44,348 nt of DNA, from assembly GCA_003478355.1 (NCBI GenBank), contig QUFC01000037.1:1-44348 (forward strand), written 5' to 3'. Position numbers and translations under genes: made by a program. Origin of the DNA: Lachnospiraceae bacterium AM48-27BH (GTDB lineage: Bacteria; Bacillota; Clostridia; Lachnospirales; Lachnospiraceae). A model generated the notes under the pieces. It saw only the letters and a list, made by a program, of their open reading frames with translations, was not told the DNA's origin and searched no databases. Shown here piece by piece: positions 1-8,293 of this stretch; positions within the stretch are counted from its first letter, which is position 1, and every line of letters starts with the position of its first letter.

Positions 1-168
1 ATGCAGTTTTTCCTTATCATACGGCTGATAATAGGCTTCCATTATCATATGACCATGCCTGGCCATCAAAATACTGTGAACCGGTAGTTTCTGTTCTTTT
101 AATTTATCCACAAACCGCTCCAATGCCTTACTTGGAATTCCCTGTGCTTCTGGTGTACTGATTTTCAT
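1..168 (-). CDS. Serine hydrolase, beta-lactamase class C-like (N-terminal part)
   Basis: Only the first 56 codons are in the window; the gene runs off the left edge. The translation starts MKISTPEAQGIPSKALERF and continues with a stretch ending in HSILMARHGHMIMEAYYQPY. This is the usual N-terminus of cytoplasmic class C beta-lactamase-related serine hydrolases (esterase EstB type). The catalytic SxxK lies beyond the edge, so activity cannot be judged. The ATG has a clear AGGAG ribosome site about 8 bases upstream. No signal peptide is seen. It follows the oligogalacturonate lyase by 25 bp and probably shares its transcript, so it may be an esterase acting on a decorated sugar from the same pathway; that role is inference. 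Confidence 0.72.
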   Translation of the reverse strand, partial: MKISTPEAQGIPSKALERFVDKLKEQKLPVHSILMARHGHMIMEAYYQPYDKEKLH

Positions 169-193
169 ATGATTCACACTCCTATTTTTTTAA

Positions 194-1366
194 TCAGTCG
201 ATCGTTTCTGGTACATCTACTAAGAAAAGATTATCATGCCACTCATCGGTATCTGCCGCATATAACAACTTCTTCCCATCCCAGCTGAAAGTCGGATGGC
301 AGTGTGACCTCTGGTAATGCCAGGTAGTATTGTGATTTGCCAGAACTTTCATTTTCGCATTGCCATCCTCCTCCGGCTTGATCAGCAGAATATCTTCCAC
401 CGCATCACCAACAAACAAAGACATATCACCATTTGCAAAATAATGATTACAGTAGAATGGCATATCAATCTTTCGATATACATTTCCATCTTTATGGGCA
501 AACCCAAAGTAAGGTGTTTCCGTGCTGACATTCTGAGAGGCATATACCTGCCCTTTAGAATTAGAAATCGTTCCATCATGGCCGCCACGGCGATTGTCAA
601 AAATAATATCACCTTTCTGGGACCAGAATTCATGACCAACACAATCATCCTCATTCTGACGGAAACATGGCCAGAAATCTCCAGTTTTTATATTAATCAG
701 CCAGATTCTCTGCTGAACATAATTCCACGGTCCCTCATGACAGAACATCGCAATCTCCGGATCATCTGGTGAAAACTGAAAATGACTCAGCCAATGAGTA
801 TCCCGGAATACATCATGGAATTCACTGCCATCTAAACGGATCATAGAAACTCGACCATCTTTGGTTGCAAACATTTTCTCCTTAAAACCAGCATAATTAG
901 GACCACCGTCTGGAAGTGCGTCCACATCCTCGTTCCGGTTGAACCCGATCCACTGCTTATCGCAGCTAAAGGACAGGTTCTGGAGCAGCTTATGCTCTTT
1001 CTCCTCATAGATCAGTTTATTTTCTCTTGTTCTTGTATGATAAAGCCGGATATTATTCTCCGTTACATAAGCTACATACTCGCCATCCGGCGTCTTCGTG
1101 ATTCTCCCAACTTCAATCCCTTTTGGGTCATCCGTCAGTTGTTCCATCTCACCACTTTCCAAATCCATTTTAAATAGATTGCAGATCTCCGTTCCTTCAT
1201 GTCCCCGATTAGATAAAAAATAAATCGTTTTGCCATCTAAATCAAAGGAGTTTTCTGTAAAATAAAAATGATAATTAATTCCCTGATTAGTCAGCTGGGT
1301 AATCTGTACTCCACTTTTTGGATCTGTAAATATTCTCTTCTCAGATGCGTATTTCGTTCCCACCAT
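194..1366 (-). CDS. ogl: Oligogalacturonate lyase, PL22 family
   Basis: A 390-residue beta-propeller protein with no signal peptide, so cytoplasmic. Family PL22 cleaves short oligogalacturonides by metal-dependent beta-elimination to unsaturated uronates, the last depolymerising step of pectin breakdown. The C-terminal QRSHCH gives Gln352, His355 and His357, and His291 lies in FGFAHKDG. These match, from memory, the Gln350/His353/His355/His287 metal set of the Yersinia enzyme; His245 in VGHEFW matches its proposed catalytic His242. The chosen ATG (1366) has a GGGAGAG site about 7 bases upstream; a start 13 codons earlier lacks one. It lies after a hairpin that follows the binding-protein gene, as expected for an enzyme expressed below its transporter. 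Substrate is inferred from family. Confidence 0.85.
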   Translation of the reverse strand: MVGTKYASEKRIFTDPKSGVQITQLTNQGINYHFYFTENSFDLDGKTIYFLSNRGHEGTEICNLFKMDLESGEMEQLTDDPKGIEVGRITKTPDGEYVAYVTENNIRLYHTRTRENKLIYEEKEHKLLQNLSFSCDKQWIGFNRNEDVDALPDGGPNYAGFKEKMFATKDGRVSMIRLDGSEFHDVFRDTHWLSHFQFSPDDPEIAMFCHEGPWNYVQQRIWLINIKTGDFWPCFRQNEDDCVGHEFWSQKGDIIFDNRRGGHDGTISNSKGQVYASQNVSTETPYFGFAHKDGNVYRKIDMPFYCNHYFANGDMSLFVGDAVEDILLIKPEEDGNAKMKVLANHNTTWHYQRSHCHPTFSWDGKKLLYAADTDEWHDNLFLVDVPETID

Positions 1367-1403
1367 GTCCGTCTCTCCCTTCTCGATCATACTCAAATGA
1401 TAC

Positions 1404-1444
1404 AAAAATGCAAGGGCACATCTTTACTGGTGTGCCCCTGCATT
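1404..1444 (-). terminator. Hairpin terminator between binding protein and lyase genes
   Basis: Arms at 1407-1420 and 1431-1444 pair over 14 positions with one mismatch around a 10-base loop, followed on the minus strand by a run of five T. It follows the binding-protein stop by about 45 bp and precedes the lyase gene, so it probably works as a partial terminator that lowers lyase expression relative to the transporter. Confidence 0.75.
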
Positions 1445-1487
1445 TCTTCATTTAGTTTTTACTCTTTTGCCTGGCACCTATTCTATT

Positions 1488-2867
1488 TTAGTTTGCCATG
1501 TAATTTGCATAAGCCTCATTCAGATGTTCAGCCCACATATCAAGCAATTCTTTTGCTGTCATATCACCAGACATAACAGACTGGATACCTGGCTCGATGT
1601 AAGTAGAATTGATACTGCCCCAATCTGGAAGATAAGATGGAGAAGTATAAGTCAGGCAGTTATCCTGACTGGTTGTTTCGATTGCACACTGAATATGCTG
1701 CATATCTTTCATCCAGTCATCATTATAACATGCTTTATTAGTTGGAAGCTGACCAATGGACTTATTCCAATAGCTGTTTGCTTCCTGTCCGCACATATAG
1801 GTAATCCATTTCCAAGCAGCTTCTTGATTTTTACAGGTATCAAACATACACAAACCAGTTAAAGCACCACCATAATTTACATATTTTCCATTGTCTGCAG
1901 TAGGAAGAGGATTCGCTGTAAATCCGGTTGTTCCACCAAATGCAGTAACATGGCTTCCATAAGAACCAAGATTATGAGTAAACATGGCTGCCACACCAGA
2001 GTCAAAGTTTGCAGAAATCTCTTTATAACCAGCTGTAATATCGCTTTCTGGTGTATATTCACCATACAGGTTAAAATATTTATCCAGGAATTCTACTGCT
2101 TTATCACAATTGATGGTAGTCTTACCATCTTTGTCAAATACTTCGTTCGTTCCTAAATAAGAATAGATAAAGTCAATCAAAACGGCTGGTGATGCAGAGC
2201 CGCCACGGATTGTATAACCATACTGTCCATTATCTTTATCTGTTAATACTTTTGCATCTTCAAAAAACTCATCCCAGGTCTTTGGTGCTTCTAAACCAGC
2301 CTTTTCAAACATTTCATCATTGGTCCACAAGGTAATAAAGTTGGCTGAAGTTGGCATCATATAAATTTTTCCATCTTTATTATAAGTACGGCATGTCTGC
2401 ATATAGCCATCTTCCATATCTTTGGACCCATCCCATGCAGCAAACATATCGTCCATTGCCACACAATGATTCTGACCAATTACAGTTGCTGCCCAGGAGT
2501 TATTTAAACCACCTACATCTGGTGTTTCGCCTGCTGCGATTGCTGTCTGATATTTAGAAAGCGCATCTCCAGAGGAAAGTCCTAAATACTCAATGTGGAT
2601 ATCCGGATTTTCTTTTTCAAAATTCTCAATAATATCCATATAATACTGTGTTCTTTCATCGCCTGCGTTCTCATCCCAGAAGGTCACAGTTACTTTCTCA
2701 CCTGATGCCGCTGCCGTAGTATCCTCTTTTGCTGCCTCAGTGGCGTCTGTTTTCTCTGCCGCTGTTGGAGCAACAGTCTCCGTACCATTTCCAGAACTAC
2801 AAGCTGCCAATGATGCAGTCATAGTAGCCGCTACTGCACATGCCAATACTTTTTTCATTTTTTTCAT
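1488..2867 (-). CDS. Sugar ABC transporter substrate-binding lipoprotein
   Basis: A 459-residue extracellular solute-binding protein of the carbohydrate (family 1, UgpB/MalE-like) type. Residues 1-22 form a lipoprotein signal with lipobox LAAC, then a low-complexity Ala/Thr/Glu linker to about residue 55, then the binding fold starting VTVTFWDENAGDE. The length is normal. It captures an oligosaccharide outside the membrane for the two permeases encoded just upstream. The neighbouring PL22 lyase points to oligogalacturonides, which is inference. The start has an AAAGGAGA site. The gene lies 42 bp after the MalG-like permease and ends at a hairpin terminator. Confidence 0.9.
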   Translation of the reverse strand: MKKMKKVLACAVAATMTASLAACSSGNGTETVAPTAAEKTDATEAAKEDTTAAASGEKVTVTFWDENAGDERTQYYMDIIENFEKENPDIHIEYLGLSSGDALSKYQTAIAAGETPDVGGLNNSWAATVIGQNHCVAMDDMFAAWDGSKDMEDGYMQTCRTYNKDGKIYMMPTSANFITLWTNDEMFEKAGLEAPKTWDEFFEDAKVLTDKDNGQYGYTIRGGSASPAVLIDFIYSYLGTNEVFDKDGKTTINCDKAVEFLDKYFNLYGEYTPESDITAGYKEISANFDSGVAAMFTHNLGSYGSHVTAFGGTTGFTANPLPTADNGKYVNYGGALTGLCMFDTCKNQEAAWKWITYMCGQEANSYWNKSIGQLPTNKACYNDDWMKDMQHIQCAIETTSQDNCLTYTSPSYLPDWGSINSTYIEPGIQSVMSGDMTAKELLDMWAEHLNEAYANYMAN

Positions 2868-2909
2868 AGTCTCTCTTCTCCTTTTTATAAATTTTATAAA
2901 TTTAAGGGA

Positions 2910-3752
2910 TCAACCCTTTACTGCTCCAGAACTAAGTCCACCAACCAGGTTCTTCTGTACATAGCTGAACAGGATCAAAGTCGGCACAACTGCAATGATA
3001 GCACCGGCCGCCAACTGCCCATAATTGATACTGAACTCACCAACCAGGCTCTTTAAGCCGACCGGAAGTGTTAATTTGGCCTGTTTACTGATAAACATGA
3101 ATGAGAACAGGAATTCATTCCAACAGGAAATAAATCCATATGCCGCAATGGTAGCAATACCAGGCTTTAAAATTGGCAGTAATACGTGACGGATTGCTCC
3201 CAGTCTGCTGCATCCATCTATCTGTGCCGCTTCTTCAATCGTATAATCAATACCACTGATAAATCCTCTCATTAAAATTGAGTTAAATGGAAAATGAAAC
3301 GTAGTATTAACTAAAACCAGGGCAAACAGACTGTTTAACATATTCAGATTCTTAAAAATGATGAAGATCGGTGTAATCAGCATCGCCCCTGGAATAAACT
3401 GAGTACAAAGTAAAATCAGCATAAACGCATTTTTCCCTTTGAACTTAAAACGTGCCAACGCATATCCGGTAAGAATGGAGAGGATTACAATAAATACTAC
3501 TCCAAATACGGCAATAAATAAGCTGTTCTTAAAATAGTTGCTGAATCCACTTCTGGTCCATGCTTCTACATAATTCTGGAATGTAAAAGTTTTTGGCCAA
3601 TAAGTAACGTTTTTCGATGTAATCTCTGCCGATGGCTTAAAGGAAGTCACCAGACACCAGTAAATCGGAAACAGGATAAATACCAAAATTGCCAACAGTG
3701 CTGCTGCAAACAAAACGCCGGAAAGTATTTTTTTTCCATTGCTATGTTTCAT
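2910..3752 (-). CDS. Sugar ABC transporter permease, MalG-like
   Basis: Inner-membrane permease of the CUT1 carbohydrate importers, about 280 residues with six predicted membrane spans. The EAA loop that contacts the ATPase is visible near residue 190 (EEAAQIDGCSRLGAI). The first span begins at about residue 10 (LSGVLFAAALLAILVFILF). I chose the ATG at 3752, one base past the upstream stop codon, because a GGAAAGGGGG ribosome site lies about 9 bases before it; in-frame ATGs at 3761 and 3773 overlap that site. The pair with the next gene makes the full membrane channel. No ATPase gene is in this cluster, so a shared MsmK-type ATPase must energise it. Confidence 0.9.
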   Translation of the reverse strand: MKHSNGKKILSGVLFAAALLAILVFILFPIYWCLVTSFKPSAEITSKNVTYWPKTFTFQNYVEAWTRSGFSNYFKNSLFIAVFGVVFIVILSILTGYALARFKFKGKNAFMLILLCTQFIPGAMLITPIFIIFKNLNMLNSLFALVLVNTTFHFPFNSILMRGFISGIDYTIEEAAQIDGCSRLGAIRHVLLPILKPGIATIAAYGFISCWNEFLFSFMFISKQAKLTLPVGLKSLVGEFSINYGQLAAGAIIAVVPTLILFSYVQKNLVGGLSSGAVKG

Positions 3753-3753
3753 G

Positions 3754-4632
3754 CTATTCATCCCCCTTTCCATATCCAGAAGCCTTCAGATAGATTCCAG
3801 CAAACATCAGTAAAATGAAGAATGCGATAACCGCCAGTGTAGAACCATATCCATAATTTCCGTTCTTCACTGAAGTATTCGTCATATACATCGTCAATGT
3901 AGTGGTCCGGTAAGAAGGACCGCCTCCTGTTAAAGTAAAGATCAGATCTACATTATTAAACTCCCATACTGCCCTTAATAAGGTTGTCAGGATAATCGTA
4001 TCTTTCAGGATCGGAATTTTGATAAGAAAAATTTCCTGTAAGGTATTTGCTCCATCCATAACAGATGCCTCATGCAGATCTCCTGGAATATTCTGCAGAG
4101 CAGCTAAGATTGTGATGGCAAAAAATGGGATACCTCTCCACAGCTCCGCAACTGCTGTAGATTTAAATACCGTCTTCATATTACCAAGCCATGCCATATT
4201 CTTGGTGATGAGTCCAAAATCTTTACAAATAGAATTTAAAAGGCCAATATTTTCATTGTAGATCAAGGACCAGAGCATGGAAGTCAGTACACCAGATACT
4301 GCCCAAGGGAAGAATACGATACAACGATAAATTCCTCTTCCTTTGAATTTCTTGTCTAAAAGCAATGCCAGGATCATACCGATCACAAGCTGGGAAACTA
4401 CCTCTGTCAAAACCCATTTTACCGATACGCTCAAAGAACGGTAAAAAATTTTGTCTGCAAATAATGTTTTAAAATTCTTAAACCCTACAAATCCCTTATC
4501 TGCGATTTTTGTTACATCGTAACTCTGAACACTGTAAAAAAATACCGTCAGCAATGGATATGCTAAAAATGCCAGAATAAAAAATACAGCCGGCGCCAGG
4601 AAAAGATACGGCATCAACTCTTTCTTTTTCAT
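3754..4632 (-). CDS. Sugar ABC transporter permease, MalF/UgpA-like
   Basis: A 292-residue CUT1 permease, the partner of the MalG-like subunit encoded next. Hydrophobic spans start at about residue 8 (PYLFLAPAVFFILAFLAYPL). The EAA-type coupling loop reads EASVMDGANTLQEIF near residue 185. It has no extended N-terminal MalF periplasmic domain, matching the shorter UgpA/MsmF subclass. The start has a GGGAGGA site. It is the first gene after the promoter at about 4656-4704, so transporter and binding protein form one operon separate from the upstream two-component genes, which end in their own terminator. Confidence 0.9.
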   Translation of the reverse strand: MKKKELMPYLFLAPAVFFILAFLAYPLLTVFFYSVQSYDVTKIADKGFVGFKNFKTLFADKIFYRSLSVSVKWVLTEVVSQLVIGMILALLLDKKFKGRGIYRCIVFFPWAVSGVLTSMLWSLIYNENIGLLNSICKDFGLITKNMAWLGNMKTVFKSTAVAELWRGIPFFAITILAALQNIPGDLHEASVMDGANTLQEIFLIKIPILKDTIILTTLLRAVWEFNNVDLIFTLTGGGPSYRTTTLTMYMTNTSVKNGNYGYGSTLAVIAFFILLMFAGIYLKASGYGKGDE

Positions 4633-4655
4633 CTCTGTTCCTCCCTTCTGGTAAA

Positions 4656-4704
4656 ATTATATAAAATCTGCTACCACTTTTATAGCCAATTTCTTATACG
4701 AAAT
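4656..4704 (-). promoter_or_regulatory. Transporter operon promoter with dyad operator
   Basis: A TATAAT -10 box lies at 4661-4656 on the minus strand, with no good -35 at the normal distance, as is common for activator-dependent promoters. About 28 bp further upstream lies an inverted repeat, ATTTC-N6-GAAAT (4689-4704), a candidate site for the adjacent AraC-type response regulator or another regulator. The assignment is inferred from position only. Confidence 0.45.
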
Positions 4705-4720
4705 GTTTAAAATTTTATAT

Positions 4721-4757
4721 AAAAAAGACACTCCCTCGTTATGAAGAAATGTCTTTT
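4721..4757 (-). terminator. Terminator of the YesN-like regulator gene
   Basis: AAAAGACA (4723-4730) pairs with TGTCTTTT (4750-4757) across a 19-base loop, followed on the minus strand by a T-rich stretch. The hairpin overlaps the end of the regulator gene and separates it from the sugar permease promoter. Confidence 0.6.
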
Positions 4758-6355
4758 GCCTGCTCCCGGTAAGCTCCCGGTGATGTTCCAGTATATTTTT
4801 TAAAGCATACCGCAAAATACTGCGCTCCACTATATCCTGTTTTTTCTGCGATCTCTCCAATCGTATCACCAGTGGTACAAAGCAGTTCCTTCGCCTTTTC
4901 CATACGAATTTCCAACAAATGTGCGCCAAAATTCTGCTTTGTCTCCTGTTTAAATAAAACTGCCAGATACGGAACGCTGATATTTAAATAATCTGCTACT
5001 TCATTTAAGTTCAGCTCCACCTTCATATAATTCTGTTTCAGATATTCCAGCGCTGCTACCGCAATCTTTTTCTTATGATTTCCGCCCTTTTTACGCTTCT
5101 CCGCAATACTCGTGGCAAACTGCAGAATATCTTCTTCCATCTCATCCAAGGTTGTCAACTGTTGGATGTGGTTTAGATAATACAAATAACTGACTGACTC
5201 ATTTTGAGAAGCCACTTCTCCTTTAAATGCCGTAATAGCCAGCTCCGTTGTCACCATCTTAGCTGATTCCAAAGAAATATATTCTTTATGCCGGAATGGT
5301 TCATAAATTCCCCGGATATCCTGTTTCACCTCATCAATCATCCCCAGGCGAATATGATGCAGCAGCGTATCCGTAGGCAGCACTACCTGAAGTTCTTCTT
5401 TTTTGTTCTGAAGGGCATCAGAGGTATGTATCACTTTCCACCCATTTCCTTTTAAAATATGCCGGTTATCTGCCGCATGGCGCACCCGTTCAAAAGACTC
5501 CGGAAGTTCTTCAATGGTACACCTGCTTCTTCCAACAGCAAATGTCACCCGATATTCCGGCAGTTCCTTTTCCAAAGCCACTAAAGAATCTGTAAAATCA
5601 TGGATAAATTCCGGTGTAAACAGATCTTTTCTCTCTGAAGTCAATACCATCTGCAGGTGGATGCTGACTGTCCTTGCAAAATAAATCTGAAATGGTGCCT
5701 CCATAAGCTCTTCCAGTTTCTTCTTTTTCTCTAATATTTTCTCCTGGAGCAGCCGCTTCACCTCGCTGCCTTCTCCCTCCGGGATCTTTTTTCCCTCTCT
5801 TGTGTCCACTACTGCCATCATTGCCAGCCAGTTGACCTGATCCGCCGGTATTTTGACATTCTTTGCCTCCTCCCGGATCTCCATCTTGTTTATTTTCCCA
5901 TATAAGAGCTGGCTGATAAAATTACTTCTCAAAAATTCCCGATTCTTTCCCACTGCCTCTTCTGAAGACTCTTCTTTTTCAATATCTAATGCCGCTCTCT
6001 GCACTGCTTTTAAAAGTTTCTCTGTAGTCACCGGTTTTAATAGAAAATCAAATGCCTGCAGCTGCACTGCCTTATGAGCATACTCAAAATATTCGTAACC
6101 TGTCAAAAACAATACCCTGCTTTTTAAGCTGCGTTCCCGGATATGTTCCAGAAGACTGATTCCATCCATAAACGGCATATTAATATCTGTGATGATAATA
6201 TCCACCATATGATTCTCCAGATACTCCCATGCACTCTCCCCATTTTTAAATATTCCTGCAATATCGAATTGATATGCGTTCCAATCTACCAGTTTCTGAA
6301 AGCTTTCCCGCATCAGTTCCTCATCATCAATAAATAAAATACTGTATCTTCTCAT
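4739..6355 (-). CDS. AraC-type response regulator, YesN-like
   Basis: A 538-residue response regulator. The receiver domain spans residues 1-120 with acidic pocket Asp10/Asp11, phospho-acceptor Asp57 (IIITDINMPFMDG) and the conserved Lys near 106 (LLKPVTT). A long middle region (about 125-430) has a coiled segment near 205-215. An AraC-type double helix-turn-helix fills about 430-533, ending in YFAVCFKKYTGTSPGAYR. This is the YesN architecture of Firmicutes sugar regulators, which activate the neighbouring ABC transporter when phosphorylated. The start has a strong AGGGGAGG site. The partner kinase lies 23 bp upstream and is frameshifted, which may leave this regulator without its normal input. 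Confidence 0.92.
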   Translation of the reverse strand: MRRYSILFIDDEELMRESFQKLVDWNAYQFDIAGIFKNGESAWEYLENHMVDIIITDINMPFMDGISLLEHIRERSLKSRVLFLTGYEYFEYAHKAVQLQAFDFLLKPVTTEKLLKAVQRAALDIEKEESSEEAVGKNREFLRSNFISQLLYGKINKMEIREEAKNVKIPADQVNWLAMMAVVDTREGKKIPEGEGSEVKRLLQEKILEKKKKLEELMEAPFQIYFARTVSIHLQMVLTSERKDLFTPEFIHDFTDSLVALEKELPEYRVTFAVGRSRCTIEELPESFERVRHAADNRHILKGNGWKVIHTSDALQNKKEELQVVLPTDTLLHHIRLGMIDEVKQDIRGIYEPFRHKEYISLESAKMVTTELAITAFKGEVASQNESVSYLYYLNHIQQLTTLDEMEEDILQFATSIAEKRKKGGNHKKKIAVAALEYLKQNYMKVELNLNEVADYLNISVPYLAVLFKQETKQNFGAHLLEIRMEKAKELLCTTGDTIGEIAEKTGYSGAQYFAVCFKKYTGTSPGAYREQAKDISS

Positions 6356-6378
6356 AGCCTCCCCTTACTGCCATTTTT

Positions 6379-8165
6379 CTACGATGTCTCCCCCTTTTGC
6401 CTTTTCATCGCAAAACGGATTCGAACACATGTATCCTGGCTTGCGGATTCAATCTCCACACCTGACTCATAACCAAACTCTAATTTTAATCTAGCATTCA
6501 CATTTTTCATACCAAAACTGGATGTCTTCTCTCCTGGTTTTCCATCTTTCAAATAAGACCGGATTTCTTCTAACTGCTCCGTTCCAATTCCTGGTCCATC
6601 ATCATGTACTTCCAGGTACGCATTCTCTCCATCATAAGTTCCACCCAGAATACAGATATTTCCAAATTCATGCTTCATCTTAATTCCATGATAAATCGCA
6701 TTTTCTACTAATGGCTGCAGTGACATTTTAGGAATCAGACAATCCAGAATTTCTTCATCGCAGTCAATCGTATAATCAAACAAATCCGAATAACGGAAAT
6801 GCTGGATAAATAAATAATTTTTCACATGTTTTATTCTTCTTTTACTGTAATGATCGTTTTTCCCTTACTTAATCCAATCCTGTAAAATGCTGCTAAAGCG
6901 ATCAACATTTCACTGGCCTTTTCCGTCTTTTTTAGTTCACATAGCTGACTGATCGAGTATAGCGTATTATAAAGAAAATGAGGATTGATCTGCTCCTGTA
7001 AAAGAGCGATTTCCATACGTTGCTTCGCATCCTGCTCCTCCTTTATCTGCTTTAAAAGCTGGTTAATATGCACTCTCATTTTCTCCAGTTTCTTACTTAA
7101 GGTTGTAATTTCTTCATAAGAATGTACAGATATCTCATGTTCCAAAATATCTTCTGCCTCCACCTTTCTAGCCAGTTCTCGAAGTGAATAACTGACCGCA
7201 TTGGATAAAATTCCAATGATCACCGCTGATACTGCCACTGCTATCGCTACCAGCACCATTGCATCTCGAACAATATAATGCGCATTGGAAATGCTGCTTT
7301 CCTTTACATTATACACCAGCTTCCACCCAGTCTGCTTAATCGATTTATATAAAAAATAATATCCATCTAAAATTTTTGTCTGCACTTCTCCATCAGAATA
7401 TTCATGATTCATCAAATATTCCCGTTTATCCTGTACCACATCCCAGGCATCCGGAGCACCAAATTGCATGGTTCCATAATCTGTCAAAATACTCAAAGAT
7501 GCCTCCTGATCCAAAGCTGTTACATCCAGAATATCTTCAAAAAATTTTTGTTTCAATGCGATCAAAATAATTCCGCTTCTATTATCCTTTCCTCCTTCAT
7601 ACAGATGAAATAACACCGCCCCTACTTCCTTATCCGGAATCAGATCACGAAAAGAATCTGCATCTACCCAGTAGTAACCATTATCAGGAAACCGTTCTTT
7701 CCATGTCTCATAGGTATAATTTATTTTCAACAGATCCTGTTCATAAGCCTGCTGAAGCACTTTTCCATTGCCAAAATTCAGATAAACATTATAAACGCAG
7801 GTCTTATTTGCATTAAATAACTGCGTCAAAAGTCTGTTTAAATACACATAATTAGCTGCTGCATGAGGAAGACTCTGATTTCCTTCTCTCATACTTCGCA
7901 AGTGTAGAAGGCTCTGGTTCGATTCCAGTGTCAAAAATCCAGAATAAACATTTGCAATATAATTATCCAGATATACATCAAACTGTTTTACCACTATGGA
8001 CATATTATCCTTCACATTCTTCCGAATCTTATTCTCTGACAGACTTGTCACAATCAGACTGAAGCTGATAAACAGAATACTTACTAAAGTCACCATCGAC
8101 CAGGTCAATAACTGCCGAAATGTTGTTTTTTCATACAACCCCCGAAAACTCTTTAATTTTTTCAT
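6379..8165 (-). pseudogene. YesM-like sensor histidine kinase, frameshifted
   Basis: Two adjacent reading frames together make one normal kinase of about 595 residues. The first (8165 to 6831) has membrane spans near residues 18-40 and 298-322 around a large extracellular sensor, a linker with a coiled segment, and the His_kinase box with phospho-acceptor His396 (QINPHFLYN). It ends in ITVKEE then TAA. The second (to 6379) opens at a GTG with KNYLFIQ and holds the ATPase domain (N-box VENAIYHG, DDGPGIG, FGMKN). Family members read EEL-(E/K)HV at the junction. Here five bases (TAAAA, near 6829-6833) stand where six are expected, so one missing base explains the break. It is a recent mutation or a sequencing error; the ATPase piece alone lacks the histidine. 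Confidence 0.85.
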
Positions 8166-8215
8166 ATTTTCCCATTTTCACCCCTGCTTACATGGACTCT
8201 CCCATAAAGTAAAAA

Positions 8216-8245
8216 CAGGCGACATACCCAGCGGTATGTCACCTG
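8216..8245 (-). terminator. Terminator downstream of the Na/Pi cotransporter gene
   Basis: Arms 8216-8228 and 8233-8245 pair over 13 positions with one mismatch around a four-base loop, followed on the minus strand by TTTTT (8211-8215). It ends the cotransporter transcript. It also lies after a possible kinase promoter, so it could attenuate that transcript. Confidence 0.85.
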
Positions 8246-8258
8246 CGCAATTTCTTTC

Positions 8259-8288
8259 ATTATAACATAGTTTCTCGTCATCCTGCAA
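8259..8288 (-). promoter_or_regulatory. Possible promoter for the YesM-like kinase
   Basis: TTGCAG (8288-8283) and a consensus TATAAT (8264-8259) are 18 bp apart on the minus strand, just after the cotransporter stop. A transcript from here would run straight into the terminator at 8216-8245 before reaching the kinase start, so it is either an attenuated promoter or a chance match. Confidence 0.4.
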
Positions 8289-8293
8289 CCATC

